A stretch of 64,000 nt of DNA from Desulfovibrio sp. TomC (GTDB taxonomy: Bacteria; Desulfobacterota; Desulfovibrionia; Desulfovibrionales; Desulfovibrionaceae), in the NCBI RefSeq assembly GCF_000801335.2, contig NZ_JSEH01000009.1, positions 62,001 through 126,000 on the forward strand, read 5' to 3'. Position numbers and translations under genes: made by a program. The notes under the pieces were generated by a model. That model made no database searches and was not told where the DNA came from. It saw nothing but the letters and a program-made list of their open reading frames with translations. Positions 50,713 through 61,460 of the stretch are shown here, in pieces. Within the stretch, counting starts at the first letter, position 1. Each line of letters begins with the position of its first letter.

Positions 50713-53700
50713 ATGACACCGCAGAAACGGCATCGATATTTCTTCTCCGTCATATTTGTTGCGGGAATATTCCTCTGTTGCTTGCCCTGGAATTCCCAGG
50801 CCATGACGCCAACAACAAGCGACAGCCGTCAAACAGTCCTGGATCTTGCCAAGCAACCGCAGGGTTCGGACGCCGCTCCGCAAAATCCCATAGTCTTCAT
50901 CCGTAACGATGGTCAGATCGATCCTTCCGTGGCCTACCATGTAAAAGCCATTGGCCAGGACTATTTTTTTGCCCGCGACGGCGTCAGGATTCCGGTGCCC
51001 GGCCCCAAAGGCGGCCGCAGCCGGATGGTAAGCCTGCACCCGTTGTGGTTCGACGAGACTGCCGCCATCGTCCCCGGCCAGCAGTCCCCGACGCAATTCA
51101 ATTTCTACAAGGGCCAGACGGCGTCCGACTGGCGCACCAAGGTGCCCGCCTATGCGTCCCTGACCTACCGCCATGGGGCAACGGGCATCGACCTTGTCTG
51201 GTACGCCCGGGGGCAGGAACTTGAATACGACGTGGTCCTGCCGGCCGGCGTCGAGCCCGGACAGGCCCGGTTCCGGGTGGAGGGCGCGCGCACGGTGCGC
51301 CTGGACAAGCAGGGCGCACTGGTAGTCGAAACCGCGGACGGCGGCCGGCTGATCCAGGCCCCGCCCCGGCTGCATCAGGTGGTTGACGGCCAGGACATTC
51401 CGGTCAAGGGGCGATTTGCCGACGTCAGAAAGAGCGCGGACGGCTGGAGCTACGGCTTTGTTGCGGCAGCCTACGACCGCAGCCGCCCCCTGGTCATCGA
51501 TCCCGCCCTGACGTTTGGCGTGCCGCTCAGCGGCAACGCCACCGAGACGATCAACGCCGTCACCGTCGGCAGTGCCGGCGAAACCTACGTCAGCGGCACC
51601 ACAACCTCGTCGGACCTCGGCGCCGTGACGTATAGCGTCCTGCTCAACGATGCCTTCATCGCCCAGTACGACACGGCCGGCAACCGCATCTGGACCAGCT
51701 ACATCGGCGGGACCAAAGACGAACTCGGCAACGCCATGGCCATCATCCCGGCCACGGCCACGGCCAACGCCGGCAACATCGTCATCGTCGGCCAGACCAA
51801 CTCGCCAAGCGGCCTCCCCATCACCAACGACGCCTTCAACAAGAGCCTGCACGGCACCGGCATCGACGCCTTCCTGGCCATTGTCGACCCCACCGGCGAC
51901 CTCGTCTACTGCAGCTACTTCGGCGGTTCCGGCACGGACATCGCCCGGGGCGTGGCTGTAGACGCCTCGGGGAACATCTCTATGGCCGGTTCCACGGACT
52001 CCGTCGATCTGCCGACCACCTCCGCCCTGTATCCCTCCAGGGTCGGCGGTACGGACGGGTTCATCGCCAAATTCAACGCCACCGGCGCGTACCTGCGCTC
52101 CCTGACCTACTTCGGCGGGGCCGGGACCGACACCATCTATGCCATCGCCCTGGACAGCCAAGGCAACGCCTACGTGGCCGGGGAAACGACTTCCGCCAAC
52201 TTTCCCGTCAAAAACGCCATCATCGCCGCCCGCCCCGGCGCCACCTCCGGGTTCGTGTCCAAGATCAATCCGTCCGGCTCCGGGCTGGTCTACTCCACCT
52301 ACCTCGGCGGCAAGGGCGTGGACGGCGTCCGGGCTCTGGCCCTGGACGGCTCCAGAAACGTCTACCTCACGGGCAAGACCACGTCGTCGGACTTTCCTGT
52401 GACCAACGCCCTCTATCCGACCCTGGCTGGCGACAGCGACGCCTTTGCCGTCAAACTCGACACCTCGGGCCGCTTCCTGTGGTACGCGACCTTTCTTGGC
52501 GGCGGCGATACCGACATCGGCCTGGGCGTGGCCGTGGACCAGACCACCGGCGCGGCCTATTTCACCGGCAACACCGATTCCGCCAACTTCCCCGTCGTCG
52601 ACCTGCTGCAATTTAGCACCGGGGTCCTGACCTACACCTTCGGCACGGGCCTTGGCGGCAGCACCGACGCCTTCATCACCAAGATCGACGCGGCCGGTTC
52701 CCAGGCTGTTTACAGCAACTACCTCGGCGGACTGGGCATCGACGAAGGCCACGGCGTGGCCGTCGATCCCAGCGTCGCCAATGTTTCCATTACGGTCGGC
52801 TCAACCATTTACTCTGGCAAACCGATCTTCCCCTACAATCCGGTCATCACTCCCAATAACGCCAGGAAACACGGCTTCCTGGCCAAGATCACCGACACGG
52901 GCAGTCCCCCGGCCAACTATCCGATGCTGACCCTCGACAGGCCAAGCGCCCGCTCCGGGCAGCAGGTCACCCTCACCCTGAACCTAGTCAACGCCACGGC
53001 CACCGGCGTCGGCGCCCTGGCCGCCAATCTCGTCTACGACACGGCCGTATTGGCCAACCCCGTGGTGACCTTCGATCCGAGGCTGACGGTTCTCAAGAAA
53101 ACCGCCGTTTCCCAATCTCTGGGAATCAACACCCTGCGCCTGTCCGTCTACTCCGATCCGGCTTCGGCTCTCGCTCCCCTGGTCATAACGGCCGGGGCCG
53201 TCGCCACCGTCACCTTTGATGTCCTCAACAACGTGGCCTCGCAGTTTAACGGCGTGACCCTCGCGCCCACGGCGTCCACCACCGACGGCTTGGACATCCA
53301 GATCGGCCAGGTCAACGGCGGGGTGCATATCCGTCAACGCTGCGGCATCCTCGGCGACTGCGACTGCAGCGGCGCTGTCGAGTTGTGGGAATTGCAAAAT
53401 GCCCTGAATGTCTACCTCAGTGCCCTGTCGCCGCCGTTTTGCATGGTCACCGACTACAGCGCCATCATCAAGGCCTCTGACCTGACCACCATCATCAACA
53501 ACTATGCGATCCCGCCCAGCGACGCGGCCGCGGCGGACGCCTCCTTCACCCGGCAGGCCGATGCCGGGGCGTCGGCCGGACTGCGGCTCGGCACAGCGGA
53601 AAAACGGGCCGACGGCTGGTATGTGCCGGTGCTCTACACGGCCGCCAAGGATACCCCCACCAGCGCCGTGGCCACCCGTATCGGCTACGACGCAACGGCC

Positions 53701-54015
53701 TACGCCTCGGTGGACGCGATCATCGGACCGGCCGCCAAGGCGGCCGGCAAGGAACTGCTGGTCAACGCCAAGAACCCCGGTACGTTGGCCATGATGGCCA
53801 TCAGCACCGCCAACAAGGCCTCCATCGGCGACGGCATTCTGGCCTGGCTGCGGCTCGTTCCCGTCGCCGGGACCGAGAACCCGCTGACCGCCCTGACCCA
53901 GGCCGGCGACGCCTCCACGCCCCAAGGGCAGGCCGTGGCGGTCCAAAGCACGGGCAAGGCCGTTCTGGCGGTTCCTGCCGGAGTCGGCGCTTCGCTTGGC
54001 CTGCTGCTCCAGTAG
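50713..54015 (+). CDS. Large secreted SBBP beta-propeller protein with cohesin- and dockerin-like modules
   Basis: A 1100-aa exported protein. A Sec signal (FFSVIFVAGIFLCCLPWNSQA) is followed by a DUF7948-like N-terminal region (about 60-280; IVFIRNDGQIDPSVAYHVK). About 450 residues of repeated 'beta-propeller' units come next, each with patterns such as YFGGSGTDIARGVAVDASGN and TKIDAAG / VAGETTSANFP (SBBP repeats). A cohesin-like domain begins at about 735 (LDRPSARSGQQVTLTLNLVN). A short dockerin-like piece (GDCDCSGAVELWELQNALN, about 879-897) leads to a second cohesin-like part at the C-terminus. The design suggests a cell-surface or secreted scaffold. AGGAGG precedes ATG 50713. Confidence 0.85.
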   Translation: MTPQKRHRYFFSVIFVAGIFLCCLPWNSQAMTPTTSDSRQTVLDLAKQPQGSDAAPQNPIVFIRNDGQIDPSVAYHVKAIGQDYFFARDGVRIPVPGPKGGRSRMVSLHPLWFDETAAIVPGQQSPTQFNFYKGQTASDWRTKVPAYASLTYRHGATGIDLVWYARGQELEYDVVLPAGVEPGQARFRVEGARTVRLDKQGALVVETADGGRLIQAPPRLHQVVDGQDIPVKGRFADVRKSADGWSYGFVAAAYDRSRPLVIDPALTFGVPLSGNATETINAVTVGSAGETYVSGTTTSSDLGAVTYSVLLNDAFIAQYDTAGNRIWTSYIGGTKDELGNAMAIIPATATANAGNIVIVGQTNSPSGLPITNDAFNKSLHGTGIDAFLAIVDPTGDLVYCSYFGGSGTDIARGVAVDASGNISMAGSTDSVDLPTTSALYPSRVGGTDGFIAKFNATGAYLRSLTYFGGAGTDTIYAIALDSQGNAYVAGETTSANFPVKNAIIAARPGATSGFVSKINPSGSGLVYSTYLGGKGVDGVRALALDGSRNVYLTGKTTSSDFPVTNALYPTLAGDSDAFAVKLDTSGRFLWYATFLGGGDTDIGLGVAVDQTTGAAYFTGNTDSANFPVVDLLQFSTGVLTYTFGTGLGGSTDAFITKIDAAGSQAVYSNYLGGLGIDEGHGVAVDPSVANVSITVGSTIYSGKPIFPYNPVITPNNARKHGFLAKITDTGSPPANYPMLTLDRPSARSGQQVTLTLNLVNATATGVGALAANLVYDTAVLANPVVTFDPRLTVLKKTAVSQSLGINTLRLSVYSDPASALAPLVITAGAVATVTFDVLNNVASQFNGVTLAPTASTTDGLDIQIGQVNGGVHIRQRCGILGDCDCSGAVELWELQNALNVYLSALSPPFCMVTDYSAIIKASDLTTIINNYAIPPSDAAAADASFTRQADAGASAGLRLGTAEKRADGWYVPVLYTAAKDTPTSAVATRIGYDATAYASVDAIIGPAAKAAGKELLVNAKNPGTLAMMAISTANKASIGDGILAWLRLVPVAGTENPLTALTQAGDASTPQGQAVAVQSTGKAVLAVPAGVGASLGLLLQ

Positions 54016-54027
54016 GCCAGGTGCGGC

Positions 54028-55761
54028 TTAGGCCCCGGTGGTCGCCGGGGCCGTGGCGGCTGGGATCGGCGTCCCGTGCGGGTGCAGTTTTGCCTGCATC
54101 TCCGGGCTCAGCGGCACCATCAGCTCGCCATTGTATGCGCCTGTGGGCAGGTAGGGCATGGGGTCGGAGGAGATCGCCGGATTCTTGATGAGCTGTTGGG
54201 CGGCGACGGCATGGGAACGGGACACGGTGGCCAAGGCTCCGTCCTCAAGCCGGGGGCCGGCATTGATGGTCACGATGGAGACGGTGCCGTCGCTGTTGCG
54301 CACGATGTCGAAGGTGCGAAACTGCTGGGGAAAGTCCCGCAATGAGGCGGTTTCGACCTGCCAGAAGCCAAGCTCCGGCCGGGCCGGGTCCGGGGAGGGA
54401 AAGGCGGTGACCGTGTTGTAATGCCGGTGTCCGGCGATCCACAGGAGGAGATTGGGATAGCTGTGCAGCTTGGCAAAAAGCGCCTCTTCCGTGACGTAGG
54501 CCTTGTCCCACCAACTCATAAACGCGCCCGGCTTTTCCACGCCGATGGGGATGTGGGCGGCGATGATCATGAGTTTGCCTTCGGCCTGCCCCTTGTCCAG
54601 TTCGCCGACCAGCCACTCCCACCGCTTCTTGTCCACGCTGCCGTGCCAGAGAAATCCCCGGCCGGAGAAGTCCTCGTTTTGCTGGGTGTCGTCGAGGACG
54701 ATGACCCGAAGCGGCACGTCGGCCTTGGGCTCGAAGCTGTAGCAGGCAAAGTCCGCATCGACATTGGCCTGGCTGAAGCCATGGCCGACCGGTTGGGAGG
54801 ACGTCTTTAAAAATTCGCCCATCCACTCCTTTCGCGTCAGCGGCCGGCGGTCGGGGTCGGGGACGACCGTGGGCGCAGCGGCGAAGTCGGCGACCGGCCC
54901 GGAACCGACCACCGTGCCGGAGGGCGTGCTCCCGTCGATGGTCCCCATGTAAAAGCCCCGGCTGTCCATGCCGTCGACCAGGATGTTCCCCAGGTTTATG
55001 ACCGTATCGCCGAGGCAGGCCTGGCGCAGGGAGTCGTCGACCGGGGCGGACCCCAGCCAGAAATGGTCGTGGTTGCCCAGAGCCTGATACCAGGGGATCG
55101 ACTGGTGCAGCCCGGCGGCCTGGAAGGGTTTTTGATAGTCGATGGTCTCGGCCCCGGCATGGGCTCCGGAACTGGGGGCGATGGGCTTGCCGTCCAGGAT
55201 GTCGACGTACCAGCGCAGTTCGTTGTACAGGGTGCTGTTGCAGGCATCGCCCAAGGAAATGCCGAAATCGATGGGATCCTGGGCGTGGAGGGCGTTTATG
55301 GTCTGCACGGCCGCGTCGAACACCTGGGTGGTATAGAGCATGACCGGGGAATAGGCCGAGGAGATGTGCCGCGCAAGACCGAGACAGATCAACTGGGCCG
55401 GCGATTCCTTGTCCGTCAGATGAATGTCGCTGATGGTAAAGAAGCGGACCAGCCGCGCCGCCTGGGTCACCCCCTGGCCGGTGTAGGCAGACGGCATGAG
55501 ATCCAGCCTTCTTTGGCAGGCCAGCCCCGGGGCATACTGCCAGGCCCCGTAGCCGTACCGGGCGAATTGGGCGATGTCTGTCGGCGGCAGCAGGGGAGAC
55601 GCGGCCGGCACGGGGACAGGAATCACCGTCCGCTCCAGAGTGGTCCAGGGAATGACCGCCGCCGCCGCCGGTTGCGCGCCGGGCATGGCGAACACGCCGC
55701 AGGCAATACAGGCCGCGCCGGCTGCTCCGGTCTTCAGGAAGGCTCTTCTCGACAAAGCCAT
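54028..55761 (-). CDS. Tat-exported metallophosphoesterase
   Basis: A 577-aa calcineurin-like phosphoesterase. The twin-arginine signal is clear (LSRRAFLKTGAAGAACIACG). Metal-binding motifs are in order: FTISDIHLTD, ISLGDACN, ALGNHDHFW, IIAAHIPIG and IAGHRHYN. Large inserts between motifs resemble the long Tat-exported class (the RPA4764-like family, if memory serves). It likely cleaves phosphomonoesters or diesters in the periplasm. Convergent with the propeller gene. Confidence 0.88.
   Translation of the reverse strand: MALSRRAFLKTGAAGAACIACGVFAMPGAQPAAAAVIPWTTLERTVIPVPVPAASPLLPPTDIAQFARYGYGAWQYAPGLACQRRLDLMPSAYTGQGVTQAARLVRFFTISDIHLTDKESPAQLICLGLARHISSAYSPVMLYTTQVFDAAVQTINALHAQDPIDFGISLGDACNSTLYNELRWYVDILDGKPIAPSSGAHAGAETIDYQKPFQAAGLHQSIPWYQALGNHDHFWLGSAPVDDSLRQACLGDTVINLGNILVDGMDSRGFYMGTIDGSTPSGTVVGSGPVADFAAAPTVVPDPDRRPLTRKEWMGEFLKTSSQPVGHGFSQANVDADFACYSFEPKADVPLRVIVLDDTQQNEDFSGRGFLWHGSVDKKRWEWLVGELDKGQAEGKLMIIAAHIPIGVEKPGAFMSWWDKAYVTEEALFAKLHSYPNLLLWIAGHRHYNTVTAFPSPDPARPELGFWQVETASLRDFPQQFRTFDIVRNSDGTVSIVTINAGPRLEDGALATVSRSHAVAAQQLIKNPAISSDPMPYLPTGAYNGELMVPLSPEMQAKLHPHGTPIPAATAPATTGA
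54031..54052. terminator. Hairpin between convergent genes
   Basis: GGCCCCGG and CCGGGGCC flank a 6-nt loop. It lies just after the propeller gene stop and inside the last codons of the metallophosphoesterase gene on the other strand. It may end both transcripts; no T-run. Confidence 0.45.
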
Positions 55762-55908
55762 GGCTTTCTCCGATGTGTCAGCACGGTTGGGGTTTGGATG
55801 TGAGGCCCGATGGCTGCAACCGCCCCGGATACCGACAGGCCGGAGACACGGCGAGGGGATGGCCGCAAACCGGCCCGCCCTTTCGCCGCAGTCGTGGGGT
55901 GTCCGTCA

Positions 55909-56946
55909 TTATTCCCAGGGAAAAATGCGTTTCCAGTCGTTTTTCATGCTGATGACGACCCAGCCCTGTTGGGCCGCTTCCGCCCTCAGGGCATCAGGGA
56001 ACGTCCCGACCTTGGACTGCGCGCCATAGGCGTATTCCCGGACGGCGTCATCGTGATGCACGAGCATCATAAGGCGCGTCCCGCCGCCGGCCTGGGTGTA
56101 TTCGAGCATTTCCTTGTCCCCGTCGGAGTTGCCGAACGCCGCCTGGGGACGCCGGCCGATCATGAGCTGGATGCCCTCGGGCTTGCCCGGTCCGACGTTG
56201 TTGAGCAACAGCCGGGGCTCCTCGGTGAGGACCGGCTTGCCGTCCGCGCCATAGCTGAATTGTGTGGCATTCAAGGTGCCGACCACCTGCTCGGGCGGGA
56301 TGCCGTAGACCTTTTCGGCATAGGCGCGCAGGAAATCCTGGCCGCCGCCGGTGACGAAATAGGTCCTGTAGCCATGGGCGCGCAGGAGCTGCATCACTTC
56401 CAGCATGGGCTGGTAGACCAGCTCGGTGTAGGGCCGATGCCAGCGCCCGTCCCTGGCCGTGTCCAGCCACTGCCGCACCTGTTCTCCGAGCGCTTCGACC
56501 GGCATGCCGGTCATGGCGGCGGCGTAGAGTTTCACGATGTCGCTCATGGGCATGGCCGCCAGGCGCTCCATGTTGCCGGACAACACGGACTTGAACGGTT
56601 CGGCCTCGGCCAGCTCCGGCTTCTCCTTGGCCAACTCCCGCAGCCGCGCCAGACAGTAGAGCATTGGCGTGTACATGGGCTGTTCAACCCAGGTCGTGCC
56701 GTCCTGGTCAAAGGCGGCGATACGCGCCTCGGGCGGGACATAGCCCGGGTTCGACGCATCGGTGGTCGCTTGGACAAAGGCCAAAATCGCCTGCTTGGCC
56801 GGTCCCTCGTTCCACGAGGGCAAGGGGTCGGACTGGGCCAGCGCCGCCGTGGCCACAAGCAACAGGCAACACAAGACCAGGACGGCCAGGCGGCCCTGCC
56901 GATGCAGACCGCAAACAGTGCGTAAGGCTCGCAACCGGATACCCAT
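55909..56946 (-). CDS. Secreted HAD-family phosphatase
   Basis: A 345-aa exported protein with an N-terminal signal helix (LAVLVLCCLLLVATAALA). HAD motifs are complete: motif I AAFDQDGTTW (nucleophile Asp), motif II FVTGGGQDFLR and motif IV FGNSDGDKEML. It resembles phosphoserine phosphatase-like HAD enzymes of the periplasm. The neighbouring metallophosphoesterase on the same strand (147 bp away) suggests a shared phosphate-scavenging function. Confidence 0.85.
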   Translation of the reverse strand: MGIRLRALRTVCGLHRQGRLAVLVLCCLLLVATAALAQSDPLPSWNEGPAKQAILAFVQATTDASNPGYVPPEARIAAFDQDGTTWVEQPMYTPMLYCLARLRELAKEKPELAEAEPFKSVLSGNMERLAAMPMSDIVKLYAAAMTGMPVEALGEQVRQWLDTARDGRWHRPYTELVYQPMLEVMQLLRAHGYRTYFVTGGGQDFLRAYAEKVYGIPPEQVVGTLNATQFSYGADGKPVLTEEPRLLLNNVGPGKPEGIQLMIGRRPQAAFGNSDGDKEMLEYTQAGGGTRLMMLVHHDDAVREYAYGAQSKVGTFPDALRAEAAQQGWVVISMKNDWKRIFPWE

Positions 56947-57619
56947 GCTTTTCCTCCGCTTGATTTACGACCGCCGACGACCAGGAATCTGGCCGGCACA
57001 GTGCAGATACAATGGGGACGCGCCGGCCACGGACCGTCGATGTCCGGGCAAGACGCACCCCCCGTTTGCGTCAGTATACAAGGCGGCCATCACCGCGCCA
57101 AGCGGCCATTTGCCGTGGCCGGGGCGGCTCTCCGCCGTTGGAGGGCCTTGAACCGTTGGTCCGGCGTCGCAGCGGCATCCGAAACCCTTCACAAGAAGGC
57201 CGGACACACCCTCGAGTTTCCTGTCGCCCTGCCCAAAGGCGGCATGGCCCCCCAGGTTTTTCAGGCGTTCAACGAGCTTTTCGGCTTCAATCAAGATGGT
57301 CCGGGTCTGGGAACGGAGTTTCTCGTTGCTGGTGCGTCGGGCGGGGGACAGCTGTGGGTACAACACCATAATATGGCGATAGTACTAGGCTTGTTTTTCA
57401 AAAGGCGTTAATAGTAGGGCGTCGGTGCACTGCAGGAAGGCCCGAAGAATCAAGCGCGCGTTTCTCGAAAAAAGGCGCAGGACAAGGCCCCGCAGCGGCC
57501 GACTGGTTGTCTGGGCGCAGCCACCCGTTTTTGGAGAATGGACTTGCCGCGTCGGAGCATCCTGCAGTCCGTTGCGGCGCATCAGGGCCGTACGCAGGAA
57601 TTTTGCAGGAGTGAAGGTC
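56947..57619. other. Intergenic region with doubtful opposing frames
   Basis: About 670 bp. A minus-strand frame of 134 codons (56965-57369) contains a plausible coiled-coil stretch (SNEKLRSQTRTILIEAEKLV), while a plus-strand frame of similar size overlaps it. Neither has a clear ribosome-binding site or a recognisable family. It probably carries the promoters of the HAD gene (left) and the exporter operon (right). I see no regulator gene for the exporter. Confidence 0.3.
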
Positions 57620-58708
57620 ATGCCGTCCACACCGTTTAAGCGTTGGATCATGTGCGCCGGAATTCTTTTCTGCCTCGGCGGCGCGGCCCTCGCCTGGTAT
57701 TTTTATGCCAACCAACCGGCAACTTTCGATTTTGCCTCGGGAAACGGGCGCATCGAGGCCACCGAGGTGCTCATCTCCACCAAGCTGGCCGGGCGTTTGG
57801 CCACGGTGCTGGCCAAGGAAGGAGACGACGTCGCCCAGGGACAGGTGTTGGCCCAAATGGACGTTACGGTCCTTGAGGCCAATCTGCGGGAGGCCAAGGC
57901 CGCCATCGGGCAGGCGACCTCCAGGAAAGCCAGCGCCATTGCCGCCGTCAATCAGCGCCAAAGCGAAATCGCTGCGGCCGAGGCCCTGGTGGCCCAGCGC
58001 ATAAGCCAGTTGCACCTCTCGGCCAAAGAGGAAAAGCGGACCCGGCAACTCTACCAGGGCGACTTCATCACCGGCTCAAAAATGGACGTGGACCAGACCA
58101 CCACGGAAACCAACAACGCCCAGGTGATCGCAGCCAAAGCCCAGCTCCAGGGGGCTTTGGCCGCCCTGGAGGCGGCCAAGGCCGGGGTCCTCGAGGCCCA
58201 GGCCGCCATTGAGGCGGCCATGGCCCAGGCAGCCCGGTATCAGGCCGACATCGGGGACTCCACCCTGACCGCGCCCATAAGCGGGCGCGTGCTCTACCGG
58301 CTGGCCGAACCGGGCGAGGTGCTCGGCGTCGGCGGCCATGTCCTGACCCTGCTCGATTTAAGCGACGTCTATATGACGCTCTTTTTGCCCACCTCCCAGG
58401 CCGGCCGGGTCGCGCTTGGGGCCGAGACTCGCATCGTGCTGGACGTCCGGCCGGATATCTCCATCCCGGCCCAGGTCACCTTTGTCTCGCCCCAGGCCCA
58501 GTTTACGCCCAAGGCCGTGGAAACCCACACCGAACGCGAAAAGCTCATGTTCCGGATCAAGGTCACGATTCCGCCGGACCTGCTCCTGGCCTATGCCAAG
58601 CACGTGAAAACCGGCCTGCCCGGCGTGGCCACCGTGCGCCTTGAGCCCGACGCCCCCTGGCCGAAGCGCATGCCGCCGCTTGTTGGCGAGAAGAAGATCG
58701 GCCAATGA
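57620..58708 (+). CDS. HlyD-family periplasmic adaptor (YhiI-like)
   Basis: A 362-aa membrane fusion protein: one N-terminal anchor ([18 protein letters not shown]), a lipoyl-like first half ([21 protein letters not shown]), a long helical hairpin of Ala/Gln/Glu (about 95-215), the second lipoyl half ([21 protein letters not shown]) and a beta-barrel part. It links an inner-membrane exporter to an outer channel. AGGAG lies 8 nt before ATG 57620. It overlaps the ATPase gene by 4 bp, matching the order of yhiI-rbbA-yhhJ. Confidence 0.9.
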   Translation: MPSTPFKRWIMCAGILFCLGGAALAWYFYANQPATFDFASGNGRIEATEVLISTKLAGRLATVLAKEGDDVAQGQVLAQMDVTVLEANLREAKAAIGQATSRKASAIAAVNQRQSEIAAAEALVAQRISQLHLSAKEEKRTRQLYQGDFITGSKMDVDQTTTETNNAQVIAAKAQLQGALAALEAAKAGVLEAQAAIEAAMAQAARYQADIGDSTLTAPISGRVLYRLAEPGEVLGVGGHVLTLLDLSDVYMTLFLPTSQAGRVALGAETRIVLDVRPDISIPAQVTFVSPQAQFTPKAVETHTEREKLMFRIKVTIPPDLLLAYAKHVKTGLPGVATVRLEPDAPWPKRMPPLVGEKKIGQ

Positions 58709-61458
58709 CCTCCCCCGGCGTGGCCCGGCTGGCCGGCGTGTCCTTGCGCTACGGGAAAACCACAGCCCTGGACGCCGTCGACCTGGATATCCCGTCCGGC
58801 TGCATGGCTGGCCTGATCGGCCCGGACGGCGTGGGCAAATCCAGTCTCCTGGCCCTGGTCTCCGGCGCGCGCCGTATCCAGACCGGCACGGTCGCCGTGC
58901 TTGGCGGCGACATGGCCGCTGCCGGCCACCGCAAGGCGGTTTGCCCCCGCATCGCCTACATGCCCCAGGGCCTGGGCAAGAATCTGTATGCAGCCCTTTC
59001 CGTGACCGAAAACCTGACCTTTTTCGGCCGGCTCTTCGGCCAGGGCCGGGCCGAGCGGGAAGAACGCATTGCCGCGCTGTTGACCGCAACCGGGCTGGCC
59101 GCCTTTGCCGACCGCCCGGCCGGCAAACTCTCAGGCGGCATGAAGCAGAAACTCGGCCTGTGCTGCGCCCTGATCCACGATCCCGACCTGCTGCTCCTCG
59201 ATGAGCCGACCACCGGCGTGGACCCCTTGTCCCGGCGGCAGTTCTGGCGGCTGATCCAATCCATCCGGGCCGGACGTCCGGGCATGAGCGTGCTGGTGGC
59301 CACGGCCTACATGGAAGAGGCCGAGAGCTTTGACTGGCTGGCGGCCATGGACGGCGGCCGCATCCTGGCCCAGGGCAGCCCGCAGGAGCTTTTGGCGCAC
59401 ACGAAAACCCCCGACCTTGAGGCGGCTTTTATCGAACTGTTGCCCCAAGACAAGCGCCGGGGACATACGGCCCTGGTCGTCCCGCCGTTTGCGGTCCGGG
59501 AGGGGGAACCGCCGGCCATTGTCGCCAAGGGCCTGACCATCCGTTTCGGCGCGTTCACGGCCGTGGACCATGTGGATTTTGCGATCCGGCGCGGCGAGAT
59601 CTTCGGGTTTCTCGGTTCCAACGGCTGCGGCAAGACCACGACCATGAAAATGCTCACCGGCCTTTTGCCGCCAAGCGAAGGGGAGGCCATGCTCTTTGGG
59701 CAAAAGGCCGATGCCCGGAATCTGGAAACGCGCAAGCGCGTCGGCTTCATGACCCAGGCCTTTTCGCTCTACAGCGAGTTGACCGTGCGCCAGAACCTCA
59801 CCCTGCACGCCCAGCTCTTTCACCTGCCAACGGCCGAGATTGTCCCGCGCGTGGCCGAGATGCTGACCCGGTTCGATCTGACCGATCAGGCCGACGCCCT
59901 GCCGGACCAACTGCCCCTTGGCCTGCGCCAGCGCCTGTCCCTGGCCGTGGCCGTCATCCACCGGCCCGAGATGTTGATCCTGGACGAGCCGACGTCCGGG
60001 GTGGACCCCGTGGCCCGGGACAGTTTCTGGGAGCTTTTGATCGATCTCTCCCGCAACCAGGGCGTGACCATCTTTATTTCCACCCACTTCATGAATGAAG
60101 GCGAACGCTGCGACCGGATTTCCCTGATGCATGCCGGCCGGGTGCTGGCCAGCGACACGCCGGCGAAACTGGTCGAGCAGCGCGGCCAGGCCACCCTGGA
60201 GGATGCGTTCATCGACTGCCTGGAGGAAGCGACCGGCCGGGAAACAGCGGCGGCCGGCCCGGACCGTCCCGGTCCTGCCGCGTTGCCGCCGCCCGAGGCC
60301 GGCCCCCGGGGCCGGCCTCGGCGCGACCGGGGCAACAGCCTGCTGCGCCTTTTGGCCTACGCCGACCACGAGACGCGGGAGATGCTGCGCGACCCGGTCC
60401 GACTGGTCGTTTCCCTGCTGGGGTCGGTCTTGCTGCTCTTTGTCCTGGGCTATGGCATCACCTTTGACGTGGAGCATCTCAAATTTGCCGTTTTGGATCG
60501 GGACCAGTCGCCGGAGAGCCGGGATTATATCCGCAACATGGCCGGCTCCCGCTATTTTATCGAGCAGCCGCCCCTGGCCGACGCCGCCGCACTCGACCGG
60601 CGCATGGCCGGGGGCGAGTTGAGCCTGGCCCTGTCCATCCCGCCGGACTTTGGCAAGGATCTTCTGCGGGGCAGGGCGGTTGAAATCGGCGTCTGGGTGG
60701 ATGGGGCCATGCCGTTTCGCGGGGAAACCGTGCGCGGCTACATCGACGGGTTAAACACCCTGTACCAGCAGCAACTGGCCCTTCGCACCCAGGGCGTCGT
60801 CACCGGGCTGCCGGCGGCCGGCACGCAGGTGCGCTACCGCTACAACCAGGATTTCCGCAGCCTCTACGCCATGGTTCCCGGGGTCATCCCCTTGATGCTG
60901 ATCTTTATCCCGTCGATCATGATGGCCCTTGGGGTGGTGCGCGAGAAGGAACTGGGTTCCATTACCAACCTCTACGTCACGCCGGTGACCCGGCTGGAAT
61001 TTCTTCTCGGCAAGCAACTGCCCTATGTGGCCGTCAGCATGGTCAGTTACCTCGGGATGATGGCTGTTTCCGTTTTCATCTTCGAGGTGCCGCTCAAGGG
61101 CAGTTTCCTGCTCCTGACCTGTGCCGCCCTGGTCTTCGTCACGGTCACCACCGACATTGGCCTTTTCATCTCTTCGTTTGCCAAAACCCAGATTGCCGCC
61201 CTGGCCCTGACAGCCATTTCGACCCTGCTGGTCACGGTCACGTTTTCGGGCCTGACCACTCCGGTTTCCTCCCTGCAGGGACCGGGAGCGTTTATCGGCA
61301 CGGTCTTTCCGGTCACGTTTTTCATCAATATCTGTCGGGGAATTTTTACCAAGGCCTTGGGTTTTGGCGAACTTTGGCCCAATTTCCTGGCCCTGGCCGC
61401 CTACGCCCCGGCGCTGACCCTGGTAAGCGTGGCGTTACTGCCCAAACAGGAGAAATGA
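58705..61458 (+). CDS. ABC exporter: two fused ATPase domains plus ABC-2 permease (RbbA-like)
   Basis: A 917-aa fusion. ATPase 1 has Walker [12 protein letters not shown], signature [11 protein letters not shown] and DEPTTGVDP. ATPase 2 has [14 protein letters not shown], a weaker signature ([11 protein letters not shown]) and [10 protein letters not shown]. Residues from about 545 onward form an ABC-2-type permease with six membrane segments and a large external loop. The same architecture is found in RbbA/YhiH, first linked to ribosomes and now seen mostly as part of a drug- or lipid-type exporter. It overlaps the adaptor gene (ATGA). Confidence 0.92.
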   Translation: MTSPGVARLAGVSLRYGKTTALDAVDLDIPSGCMAGLIGPDGVGKSSLLALVSGARRIQTGTVAVLGGDMAAAGHRKAVCPRIAYMPQGLGKNLYAALSVTENLTFFGRLFGQGRAEREERIAALLTATGLAAFADRPAGKLSGGMKQKLGLCCALIHDPDLLLLDEPTTGVDPLSRRQFWRLIQSIRAGRPGMSVLVATAYMEEAESFDWLAAMDGGRILAQGSPQELLAHTKTPDLEAAFIELLPQDKRRGHTALVVPPFAVREGEPPAIVAKGLTIRFGAFTAVDHVDFAIRRGEIFGFLGSNGCGKTTTMKMLTGLLPPSEGEAMLFGQKADARNLETRKRVGFMTQAFSLYSELTVRQNLTLHAQLFHLPTAEIVPRVAEMLTRFDLTDQADALPDQLPLGLRQRLSLAVAVIHRPEMLILDEPTSGVDPVARDSFWELLIDLSRNQGVTIFISTHFMNEGERCDRISLMHAGRVLASDTPAKLVEQRGQATLEDAFIDCLEEATGRETAAAGPDRPGPAALPPPEAGPRGRPRRDRGNSLLRLLAYADHETREMLRDPVRLVVSLLGSVLLLFVLGYGITFDVEHLKFAVLDRDQSPESRDYIRNMAGSRYFIEQPPLADAAALDRRMAGGELSLALSIPPDFGKDLLRGRAVEIGVWVDGAMPFRGETVRGYIDGLNTLYQQQLALRTQGVVTGLPAAGTQVRYRYNQDFRSLYAMVPGVIPLMLIFIPSIMMALGVVREKELGSITNLYVTPVTRLEFLLGKQLPYVAVSMVSYLGMMAVSVFIFEVPLKGSFLLLTCAALVFVTVTTDIGLFISSFAKTQIAALALTAISTLLVTVTFSGLTTPVSSLQGPGAFIGTVFPVTFFINICRGIFTKALGFGELWPNFLALAAYAPALTLVSVALLPKQEK

Positions 61459-61460
61459 CC

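Noticed and set aside
50533-52752. A 739-codon open frame on the minus strand opposite the propeller gene
   Set aside because: It is a by-product of high G+C codon usage in the plus-strand gene. It lacks a ribosome-binding site and domain pattern, while the plus-strand protein has a signal peptide and clear repeats.
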